From the NCBI GenBank assembly GCA_937132175.1, contig CAKZNU010000147.1, positions 1-8,219 of the forward strand: a stretch of 8,219 nucleotides of DNA, written 5' to 3'. The stretch comes from an uncultured euryarchaeote (GTDB lineage Archaea > Nanohalarchaeota > Nanosalinia > Nanosalinales > Nanosalinaceae). Positions 1 through 5,717 of the stretch are shown in pieces (the first letter of the stretch is position 1; each line of letters begins with the position of its first letter). The translations under genes and the position numbers were made by a program. A model generated the notes under the pieces. The model ran no database searches and was not told where the DNA came from. It worked only from the letters and a program-made list of their open reading frames with translations.

Positions 1-1
1 C

Positions 2-70
2 GTGGCATCCGCAGTAGTGAAGTCCGAAAAACCAGAAAACAGAATAAAGCAGCTATGTGAAGGACTATGA
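2..70 (+). CDS. tpiA: Triosephosphate isomerase, C-terminal end (partial)
   Basis: Only the last 22 codons and the TGA stop (68-70) are in the window; the 5' part lies outside. The visible peptide begins VASAVVKSEKPENRIKQL and ends CEGL. It lines up without gaps with the end of archaeal triosephosphate isomerases, which close with a pattern like LASGVxKAKDPEKAIxDLVSG: the AS, the V, the K, the PE, the I, the L and the final G all match. In the family this is the last beta strand and helix of the TIM barrel, next to the phosphate-binding loop. The enzyme interconverts glyceraldehyde-3-phosphate and dihydroxyacetone phosphate in the cytoplasm. Its stop overlaps the next start as ATGA, so the two genes are probably translationally coupled, and the next gene is also a glycolytic homologue. 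The match is short, so another TIM-barrel enzyme cannot be excluded. Confidence 0.65.
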   Translation: MASAVVKSEKPENRIKQLCEGL

Positions 71-1335
71 AGGATAACTGGAGAAAACTTTACAGGGAAA
101 ACACCGGCAGGATGCAAACGGAAAACCTACAGGTTCTGACAGGTTTCGACGCAGGCATCGACAAAGAGATCAGGATAGATGAAGTCGAGATAGATCTATC
201 ACACACAGAGGCACAGAAACACGACAGGGTAGAGTCTATGCAGGATCTCAGAGAGGCAATCGCAGAAGCAGATGAGAGGAATGAGGCTTTGGTCTGTGAA
301 GGAGGTTTCAGCCCGGATATGGAGGTTCATCGAGAAATACTTTCCGGTGCCGGAGCGCTCTCTGCCAGATTCCTTAACGAGGCAGGATTCGACACCGTTC
401 TCTATTCAGGCACCCTCTCAGAGAAAGTGACTACCAGACTGGAGGGCAACATAAGAACGTTGAAGGAGGAAGACGGACCGAAGATAGTAGATAAAGAATC
501 AGGCATCAACACCTCAGAGACCCGAGAAGATACGGTTTTTACATCGAGAGCCCAGGAGGCCCTCAGGCTGAGACACGACCTGAAAGGCTTCGGCCCGTAC
601 TTCAGAAAAGGAATAGAGGATGGGTTCGGGGACCTCGAGAAAGAGATAGACTTGGCGATTCTATCCGGATTCCACAGGGCAGGCGGAAACGTCGAGGCAA
701 AGATCGAGAGAGCGGCAAAACAGCTCCCAAAGCTGGATATACCTAAACACCTGGATTACAGGATCATGGGTGCGAAAGCCTCAGAGAAAGTTATAGACCG
801 GCTTCTTCCGGCATTCGACAGCATCAACCTTGACAGGGAAGAGATGAAACAGGTATCAGAGGCTCTCGGACTGGATACACAGGAAGAACCATCTATACAG
901 GACTGTCTGGAGCTGGCAAGAAAGCTGAGGGAGGAAAAAAACCTTGAACGGATACATATACATACTGAGAGGTTTCAGGCGGTATTTGAGTCAGGAGAAA
1001 CCGGATCAGATGTCTCAGAGATGAGGGATTCGCTGCTGTGGGCCTGGAACTGCTCGAAGTCCAGACAGGATGAGAGAAGAGTTCCCAGGGAAGAAGACAT
1101 CCGTGAGTACGACCTCCAGGACAGACACGTTCACCGCCTGGATCCACTGGAGGAGTTCGCACAGAGACACGGGCTCAAAGGGTTTGCAGGTACCGGTACA
1201 GGTGAACTGGGAGATCTGAAGGTGGCCTGTGTGCCGGCTTTGCTGGAAGACGGCTCCCAACAGAATGTATCGGAGACTGTGGTTTCCACCGGTGCATTCG
1301 TCGCCGAGAACCTACTTCGAAGAACCGATAGATGA
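67..1335 (+). CDS. ADP-dependent phosphofructokinase/glucokinase family protein, divergent
   Basis: The 422-residue protein has the length and layout of archaeal ADP-dependent sugar kinases, ribokinase-fold enzymes that phosphorylate glucose or fructose-6-phosphate with ADP. Visible landmarks are GFDAGID (26-32, the N-terminal sugar-site strand), LSGAGALSARFLNEAGF (92-108, equivalent to the GGQAGIxAN region), DLAILSGFH (195-203), HLD (228-230), DSINLDREEM (251-260), RIHIHT (295-300) and a C-terminal STGAFVAENLL (407-417). Key motifs are changed. HXE reads HLD, NXXE reads DREE, and the GXGD segment carrying the catalytic Asp is replaced by NVSETVVSTGAF. It may be a weak or repurposed enzyme or a pseudoenzyme, although the frame is intact. 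The ATG at 67 is the first possible start after an in-frame stop at 58-60 and overlaps the upstream stop as ATGA. The 3' end overlaps the convergent mutase gene by 24 bases. Family assignment is fairly sure; catalytic activity is not. Confidence 0.75.
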   Translation: MKDNWRKLYRENTGRMQTENLQVLTGFDAGIDKEIRIDEVEIDLSHTEAQKHDRVESMQDLREAIAEADERNEALVCEGGFSPDMEVHREILSGAGALSARFLNEAGFDTVLYSGTLSEKVTTRLEGNIRTLKEEDGPKIVDKESGINTSETREDTVFTSRAQEALRLRHDLKGFGPYFRKGIEDGFGDLEKEIDLAILSGFHRAGGNVEAKIERAAKQLPKLDIPKHLDYRIMGAKASEKVIDRLLPAFDSINLDREEMKQVSEALGLDTQEEPSIQDCLELARKLREEKNLERIHIHTERFQAVFESGETGSDVSEMRDSLLWAWNCSKSRQDERRVPREEDIREYDLQDRHVHRLDPLEEFAQRHGLKGFAGTGTGELGDLKVACVPALLEDGSQQNVSETVVSTGAFVAENLLRRTDR

Positions 1336-2640
1336 CCTGACGAAGTCCTCGACCTCGTCTCTTATCTGCTTGAGATCCTGTTGTGATTCTGCCTCAAACC
1401 TCAGACTCATCTTCGGCTCCGTACTCGAAGGCCTCACCAGCGCCCAGCCCCTGTCAAACATTATCTTGAGACCGTCTTTCTCCGAGAGGTCTCTGTCGCC
1501 GAAACGCTTCCTCACATCATCCATAACCCTCTGTTTTTCATCCTCCGGACAGTCAATCCTGAGCTCCGGAGAAACCGGATACTCAGGCAGGGAATCAAGC
1601 ACCTCCTCTATGTCCCTCTCCTCGACTATCGATGAAAAGACTGCGGCCGCAAGCAGGCCGTCATCCCACGGAAAGCCGATACCCGGGAAATAAAAATGTC
1701 CTGAAAGCTCTCCGGCGAAGACAACGTCCGATCTACCGTGAATCATCTCCGAGATGAAGGTATGTCCGACTCTTGACTCAAGGGGCTCTCCTCCTGCATC
1801 CTCGACTTCCTCACTGACAAGCTTTGAGGCACGGAGATCATGTATCACCGTGCCTGAGCCCTCAAGGAGATGCCTCGAGATCACCGCAATAGCCTCGTCC
1901 TCCGAGACCTCGCCGTAGCCCGGAACGATAAATCCAGCTCTGTCGCCGTCCCCATCTATCAGTACACCGAGGTCTTGATCACTCATTCGGTCACGCAGAT
2001 ACTGTTTTGCCTCCTCAGATGTCGGGTCTGGAAGATGCTCGGGAAAGGATCCATCAACCTCACGGTTGAGAACCTCTACGTCACAGCCAAGTGCCTCGAA
2101 GAGTTTCTCCGCCAGAGGTCCTGCAACCCCGTTTCCCGTATCAACCACTACATCAAGATCAACGGGACCTACCTCTCCCAGGACCGCATCAACGTATCTT
2201 TCCTCGAGATCCACCTCCGAAAGCTCACCGGATCCTTCATCAAAACTTCTGTCCGTATATATAGCTTCTATCTCACGCATCCCACCGTCACGGGACATTG
2301 CCATGGAGTCTTCTCTGCAGAACTTGAAACCGGTATACTGCGGGGGATTATGTGATGCCGTCACCACCGCAGAAGAGTCGAGACCAAGCTCTCTCTGACC
2401 GAAGTAGATGACGGGGGTAGGAATCATACCGGCATCGACCACGTCAGTCCCTGTAGAAAGTATGCCGTCTACGAAGGCGTCCTTGACTTCCGGGCTGCTC
2501 TCTCTTCCATCTCTACCGACGAGAACCTTCTCGGCATCCACAAAGGTGCCGTAGGCCTTCCCGACCCGGGTGGCTTCTTCGGGACCTATCTCATCTGGGA
2601 AAGTTCCTCGAAGATCATACGAGTGAAAGAAAGAAACCAT
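1312..2640 (-). CDS. Phosphomannomutase/phosphoglucomutase
   Basis: This is an alpha-D-phosphohexomutase that moves phosphate between C6 and C1 of mannose or glucose, linking glycolysis to sugar-nucleotide synthesis for glycans. All four family motifs are present (numbered from a GTG at 2649; subtract 3 for the start chosen here). They are the active-site serine loop VVTASHNPP with Ser99, the metal loop DGDGDR at 232-237, the sugar-recognition loop GELSGH at 313-318, and the phosphate-binding loop RPSSTEP at 406-412. GELSGH points to PMM/PGM rather than phosphoglucosamine mutase, which usually has GEQSGH. The length of 442 residues is normal. I chose the ATG at 2640 over the GTG at 2649 because AGGTG lies six bases before it and the protein then begins like other archaeal members, just ahead of SYDLRG. 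It directly follows the minD-like gene, so the two probably form an operon. Substrate preference cannot be read from sequence. Confidence 0.93.
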   Translation of the reverse strand: MVSFFHSYDLRGTFPDEIGPEEATRVGKAYGTFVDAEKVLVGRDGRESSPEVKDAFVDGILSTGTDVVDAGMIPTPVIYFGQRELGLDSSAVVTASHNPPQYTGFKFCREDSMAMSRDGGMREIEAIYTDRSFDEGSGELSEVDLEERYVDAVLGEVGPVDLDVVVDTGNGVAGPLAEKLFEALGCDVEVLNREVDGSFPEHLPDPTSEEAKQYLRDRMSDQDLGVLIDGDGDRAGFIVPGYGEVSEDEAIAVISRHLLEGSGTVIHDLRASKLVSEEVEDAGGEPLESRVGHTFISEMIHGRSDVVFAGELSGHFYFPGIGFPWDDGLLAAAVFSSIVEERDIEEVLDSLPEYPVSPELRIDCPEDEKQRVMDDVRKRFGDRDLSEKDGLKIMFDRGWALVRPSSTEPKMSLRFEAESQQDLKQIRDEVEDFVRSSIGSSK

Positions 2641-2646
2641 CTTCGG

Positions 2647-2651
2647 CACCT
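2647..2651 (-). promoter_or_regulatory. Shine-Dalgarno AGGTG that decides the mutase start
   Basis: On the minus strand AGGTG matches the core of the archaeal anti-Shine-Dalgarno complement (GGAGGTGAT) and sits six bases before the ATG at 2640. It overlaps the TAG stop of the upstream minD-like gene (2652-2650), which fits translational coupling inside an operon. The alternative GTG start at 2649 falls inside this motif and would have no ribosome binding site of its own. Confidence 0.6.
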
Positions 2652-3411
2652 ATATCAGGTTCATCTCGTCAAGCCTGTACCTTACCTTGGTTCCGAGACC
2701 TCTCTCCGGAGGCTCCTCACCCCGGATACGGTGAGCAACATCCTTTATAGCGTGTGAGGCCCTGGACTTCGGCTTATGTGATACCACAGGATTCCTCAGA
2801 GCAATGGACTCCTTGACATCCCTGTGATTAGGAACCTTCCCTACCAGCTCCTCTTCGACGAGGTCCCTAACGTCTTCATTGGTGACCTCGTAGTCTTCAT
2901 TATCAACTTCGTTTAGTACGAGGCCGATTACCTCTCTTTCAAGCTCATCTGCAAGCTTCTTCGCTCCCAGGGCATTCGTCAGGGCAGGAAGCTCCGGCTT
3001 CGAGACAAGAAGCACCTCATCGGAGGCCTCTACTGCAGCCTCTACCTCGTCTCCGACTCCCGCAGCCGCATCTATAAGTATGTAGTCCTTGTCTCCCAGG
3101 AAGTCCACGAGTGAGTGCTTGAGATTGTCTGACTCCGAGTTAAACTCAAGTATAGACGCCGGAAGAACTGATACCCCGGCAGGATGTTTCGAAACTGCCT
3201 GTGTAATATATGCGTCGCCCTCAAGCACGTGGTTCAGAGACGTATCCTGAAACCCCATGCCGAAGTGCTGTGCAACGTTCGCACCCGAGAAGTTTCCATC
3301 AATTATCAGAACCTCCTGATCCTGTTGAGATAGGGCTACACCGATGTTTGACGTCATCGTGGTCTTTCCTACACCACCTTTTCCAGAGACAACTGAGATT
3401 ACCCGGGTCAT
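2650..3411 (-). CDS. MinD/ParA-family ATPase, paralogue 1
   Basis: This is a deviant Walker A ATPase of the MinD group, proteins that dimerise on ATP, often bind the membrane and position cellular structures. Numbering is from a TTG at 3417; subtract 2 for the ATG used here. The P-loop SGKGGVGKTT spans 11-20 and includes the signature lysine (Lys13). The switch I segment is IIDGN at 38-42, and the switch II segment is LIDAAAG at 114-120. ASDEVLLVSKPELPALTNAL (131-150) is the usual MinD core. Position 42 is Asn where classical MinD has a conserved Asp (DxD). The C terminus, GTKVRYRLDEMNLI, could form a short amphipathic membrane-binding helix, but this is inference. I prefer the ATG at 3411, which gives MTRVISVVSGKGG and matches the neighbouring paralogue MTRLICVSSGKGG. 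It lies 39 bases after paralogue 1's tandem partner ends and next to the mutase. Its role in the cell is unknown. Confidence 0.88.
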   Translation of the reverse strand: MTRVISVVSGKGGVGKTTMTSNIGVALSQQDQEVLIIDGNFSGANVAQHFGMGFQDTSLNHVLEGDAYITQAVSKHPAGVSVLPASILEFNSESDNLKHSLVDFLGDKDYILIDAAAGVGDEVEAAVEASDEVLLVSKPELPALTNALGAKKLADELEREVIGLVLNEVDNEDYEVTNEDVRDLVEEELVGKVPNHRDVKESIALRNPVVSHKPKSRASHAIKDVAHRIRGEEPPERGLGTKVRYRLDEMNLI

Positions 3412-3434
3412 ACACAAAGTATTGCCAGGTCCCG

Positions 3435-3443
3435 AATTAAAAA
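3435..3443 (-). promoter_or_regulatory. TATA-like box before MinD paralogue 1
   Basis: On the minus strand TTTTTAATT is centred about 28 bases before the ATG at 3411. In archaea the TATA box lies about 26-27 bases before the transcription start, so this would give a leaderless or nearly leaderless transcript. There is no Shine-Dalgarno-like motif before the ATG, which agrees. It would let this gene and the mutase be transcribed apart from the upstream minD copy. Confidence 0.4.
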
Positions 3444-3450
3444 CCTGTGC

Positions 3451-4227
3451 CTAGACAAAGCTCGGGAAACGATCAAGAATCTTAGAGATTACACCCGGAT
3501 CAGATACATCCGGCTCGTAATCAAGACCGGCTACATCAGAGGCCACCACCCTGAAACGCTCGGACATATGGTGATCCGGCGCATGATGAACAACCGGTTT
3601 CTTCTGCGCCAGAGCCTCCTCCACCTTCTCATGATGGGGAATCTCCATCATAACCTCATAACCAATCATAGACTCAACTTCATCCTTCGAGAGCTCGGCA
3701 TCGTGATCCTTGATCTTGTTGAGAACTACCCCAGTGATATTCGTTCCGGACTCTTCCGCGATATCAACCGTCTTCAAGGCATCGGTCACGGCAGGAAGGT
3801 TTGGATTTGTAACGACGATGACCTCATCACTGGCCTCGATAGCAGAGATTGACTCGTCTCCGAGGCCTGCCGCGGAGTCGACAAGAACAAAGTCCGGCTC
3901 CCCGACCGCATCCAGCAACACATCAGAGAGGTTCTCCGGAGCCGTATCCTTGAGATCATCAACGGAGAGACCCGCAGGCACCACACGCAGACCCGAGTCA
4001 TGAATATACATAGCCTCCGTGATATGCGCATCACCTTTCAAAACATCATGTAAAGTTGTTGGATAAAGAGGTATACCGATATGGAAGCCAAGGTTCGGGT
4101 TAGTTAGGTTTGCGTCAAGAACAATCGTGTCGGCGCCAAAATCGGTCAACGCGGCACCAAGATTCGCGGTAACAGTCGTCTTACCAACGCCACCTTTACC
4201 ACTACTTACACAGATCAAACGGGTCAT
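3451..4227 (-). CDS. MinD/ParA-family ATPase, paralogue 2
   Basis: A second MinD-type ATPase, clearly related to its downstream neighbour. Numbering is from the ATG at 4233; subtract 2 for the start chosen here. The P-loop SGKGGVGKTT is at 11-20. Switch I is VLDANLTNPNLG (38-49) with Asn42 in place of the second Asp of DxD, the same change as in paralogue 1. Switch II is LVDSAAG (117-123), followed by ASDEVIVVTNPNLPAVTDAL (134-153), typical of archaeal MinD. A His-rich stretch (VVHHAPDHHM, 214-223) precedes the tail, whose last residues GVISKILDRFPSFV look amphipathic and could be a membrane-targeting helix (inference). ATGs at 4233 and 4227 are both possible. I chose 4227 because the TATA-like box is about 25 bases before it and because the paralogue aligns from MTR. 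It sits 51 bases after the end of the glycine-rich secreted protein gene. Cellular role unknown. Confidence 0.9.
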   Translation of the reverse strand: MTRLICVSSGKGGVGKTTVTANLGAALTDFGADTIVLDANLTNPNLGFHIGIPLYPTTLHDVLKGDAHITEAMYIHDSGLRVVPAGLSVDDLKDTAPENLSDVLLDAVGEPDFVLVDSAAGLGDESISAIEASDEVIVVTNPNLPAVTDALKTVDIAEESGTNITGVVLNKIKDHDAELSKDEVESMIGYEVMMEIPHHEKVEEALAQKKPVVHHAPDHHMSERFRVVASDVAGLDYEPDVSDPGVISKILDRFPSFV

Positions 4228-4248
4228 AAACATCTATAGGATCTCATC

Positions 4249-4256
4249 ATTTATAA
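4249..4256 (-). promoter_or_regulatory. TATA box before MinD paralogue 2
   Basis: TTATAAAT on the minus strand is a good archaeal TATA box. Its centre is about 25.5 bases before the ATG at 4227 and about 19.5 before the ATG at 4233. The first spacing is what a leaderless transcript needs, so the box supports 4227 as the start. The segment between this box and the upstream stop codon is T-rich on the minus strand and might help end transcription of the gene before, but I see no clear terminator. Confidence 0.5.
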
Positions 4257-4278
4257 CAAGAACGGAAGACACAGCCAG

Positions 4279-5589
4279 CTACTTCCCGATAACAATATCC
4301 TCCTCGCCCGGCTCAAGGCTCGCGCCCGCACCAATCACAGGAGAAGAAGACGAAGAAACCTCAAACCCTCCTCTCCACTCGCCAGAGAGACGCGTAGAGT
4401 TAGAGACATTGATTAAGGGCTGAGAAAGAGAAGACTGAAAAACCGCAGAAGGCTCAACTAGCAAAGCAGAGGAAACATCAAAGGAAGACTGGCTTAGAAA
4501 ATTAGTCTGATTCGAAACACATTGATTACGGGGTCCACGGAAGTTACAGAATCCCGGCCCCGAACCCTGAACCAGCTTGACCTTAACATAGCCCGGACCA
4601 GAGTTGAACTTATCTAGACTCTCTGGATCGCCTGTATATACCGGATGGGGTTCAGTACCTGTGGTATCCCAAGTGCCATCACTAGTAGCGGGATTTTCTG
4701 CTTCAGCATGGATGAAACTGCCGCCACCACCTCCACCATTATCCTGATCGGGACATTCGCTGTCACCAAAATCGCACCCTGCTGCTCCACCCGAATAACC
4801 GCCTCCTCCAGAACCTGCCGTGCCACAGTCGCTCCCGCCGCCAGCGCCGCCAAATCCGCCAATTGAATTAGAGATACTGCATTCTCCAGCCTCGCTTCCC
4901 AAAGCTCCATTCTGAAACGATCTTGCATGCTGACTAACACCGTTCTTATCGTTTCCATTAGCATTTCCGACATAACCTGCTCCAGGTTTACCATACTCAT
5001 AGACACCGTCTTCTCCTCCACCTCCATCAGTGCCTCCAGGCATGCCAACAGAATCTCCGCCAAAAGTAGCCATTTCTGCATCCTGTCCAGCATCTTGAGC
5101 GCCGGCACCTCCTCCCCCACCTGCAACTATCAAAGGACTAGCCGACGAATAACTCTTCCCCTCTGCAACAAAAGAACCACCCCCTCCTGCATCATTATTG
5201 GAGAGACAGCCTGATCTGTCGGTTTGTCCTACAACTATATTCAAGGTTTCGCCCTTTTCAAGAGCAAAATTACCCTGGATGACAGCTCCACGACCCGAAG
5301 AATATCCATTTGAACATTTATCAGGCTCGCCAACAGAACCTAAAGCAGTTATTCTATAGGTGCCGTCTTCAGGAACCGTCCATTCCTGTATTCCTTCTCC
5401 AACAACTTCTACCTTGTTTTCGAGGCTTGTTCCCTGGTAGGCGTTGTTGCACTGGGTCTGTGAGGGGCCTGTTCTGCCGGATGCTCCGCAGGTGGAGAAT
5501 TCGAACGTTGTGCCCTCTGATGCAGCTATCGCTGGTGAGACAAGTGATGCTACCAGTAGTGCCGGTACTGAGAATCTGGTGAGTACCAC
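4279..5589 (-). CDS. Secreted glycine-rich protein with ALK/LTK-like domain
   Basis: The 436-residue protein starts with a Sec-type signal peptide: Arg5, a hydrophobic core at about 7-19 and cleavage likely after AIA (22). From about 29 to 341 it resembles the glycine-rich domain of animal ALK/LTK receptors (Pfam Gly_rich family, recalled from memory). FSTCGASGRTGPSQTQC (31-47) is followed by an AYQGTSL segment, then IQEWTVPEDGTYRITALGS (67-85), GNFALEKGETLNIVVGQ (106-122), GGGGSFV (135-141), SPLIVAGGGGGAGA (151-164), several Gly runs including GGGGGGSF (285-292), and a closing GPGYVKVKLV (331-340). Ten cysteines (34, 47, 92, 128, 237, 255, 272, 279, 348, 357) suggest disulfides outside the cell. 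A tail of about 90 residues has N-glycosylation sequons NQT, NVS and NST. No C-terminal anchor is visible. The GTG at 5589 is the only start near the signal peptide, as an in-frame stop lies 12 bases upstream. Ligand and role are unknown. Confidence 0.85.
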   Translation of the reverse strand: MVLTRFSVPALLVASLVSPAIAASEGTTFEFSTCGASGRTGPSQTQCNNAYQGTSLENKVEVVGEGIQEWTVPEDGTYRITALGSVGEPDKCSNGYSSGRGAVIQGNFALEKGETLNIVVGQTDRSGCLSNNDAGGGGSFVAEGKSYSSASPLIVAGGGGGAGAQDAGQDAEMATFGGDSVGMPGGTDGGGGEDGVYEYGKPGAGYVGNANGNDKNGVSQHARSFQNGALGSEAGECSISNSIGGFGGAGGGSDCGTAGSGGGGYSGGAAGCDFGDSECPDQDNGGGGGGSFIHAEAENPATSDGTWDTTGTEPHPVYTGDPESLDKFNSGPGYVKVKLVQGSGPGFCNFRGPRNQCVSNQTNFLSQSSFDVSSALLVEPSAVFQSSLSQPLINVSNSTRLSGEWRGGFEVSSSSSPVIGAGASLEPGEEDIVIGK

Positions 5590-5611
5590 ACTTATGTATT
5601 AGTTTGACTGA

Positions 5612-5619
5612 ATTTTAAG
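5612..5619 (-). promoter_or_regulatory. TATA-like box for the glycine-rich protein gene
   Basis: On the minus strand the sequence reads CTTAAAAT, centred about 26.5 bases before the GTG at 5589. That is the standard distance from TATA box to transcription start in archaea, so a leaderless message starting at the GTG is likely. It supports this GTG as the true start. Confidence 0.45.
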
Positions 5620-5688
5620 TCTTGTATTTCTTTATGTACAGGTAACTTGTTTGTTGTTCGGTCCGGGAGTGTCTTTCTTCGGTCAAGT

Positions 5689-5699
5689 TGATATAGATT
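5689..5699 (+). promoter_or_regulatory. TATA-like box for leuS
   Basis: TGATATAGATT is centred about 24 bases before the leuS ATG at 5718, and no Shine-Dalgarno motif lies between. A leaderless leuS transcript is therefore likely. The in-frame TAA at 5706-5708 rules out a start further upstream. Confidence 0.4.
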
Positions 5700-5717
5700 G
5701 GCTCCTAAACTGGTTAT

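Larger units (their letters stand above)
5590..5717. promoter_or_regulatory. Divergent intergenic promoter region
   Basis: These 128 bases separate the start of the secreted glycine-rich protein gene (leftward) from leuS (rightward). I find a TATA-like box for each direction but no RNA gene, hairpin terminator or repeat. The plus strand is rich in T and G, as are the adjoining parts of both genes. Confidence 0.6.

Noticed and set aside
1..60. Another open frame (frame 1) ending at TGA 58-60, rich in Lys and Arg
   Set aside because: The frame starting at base 2 matches the end of archaeal triosephosphate isomerase and gives an ATGA overlap. The basic peptide of frame 1 matches nothing and does not fit the acidic proteins here.
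1870..2398. Plus-strand open frames opposite the mutase gene
   Set aside because: The minus strand encodes a phosphohexomutase with all four family motifs; the plus-strand translations are low-complexity and unlike any family.
4614..5126. Minus-strand frame of 170 codons in another frame of the glycine-rich gene
   Set aside because: Glycine-rich codons (GGN) leave other frames open. The signal peptide, cysteine pattern and ALK/LTK-like motifs are all in the 436-residue frame.
4700..5170. Short repeated cct/cca-rich stretches that could suggest a repeat array or CRISPR
   Set aside because: They are runs of Gly codons read from the opposite strand, irregular in spacing and length, with no constant repeat or unique spacers.
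5380..5420. Replication origin at the left edge of the reversed-bias block
   Set aside because: An origin would give one lasting skew change, but the bias flips back within about 0.9 kb. There are no repeated origin boxes, no AT-rich unwinding element and no orc1/cdc6 gene nearby.
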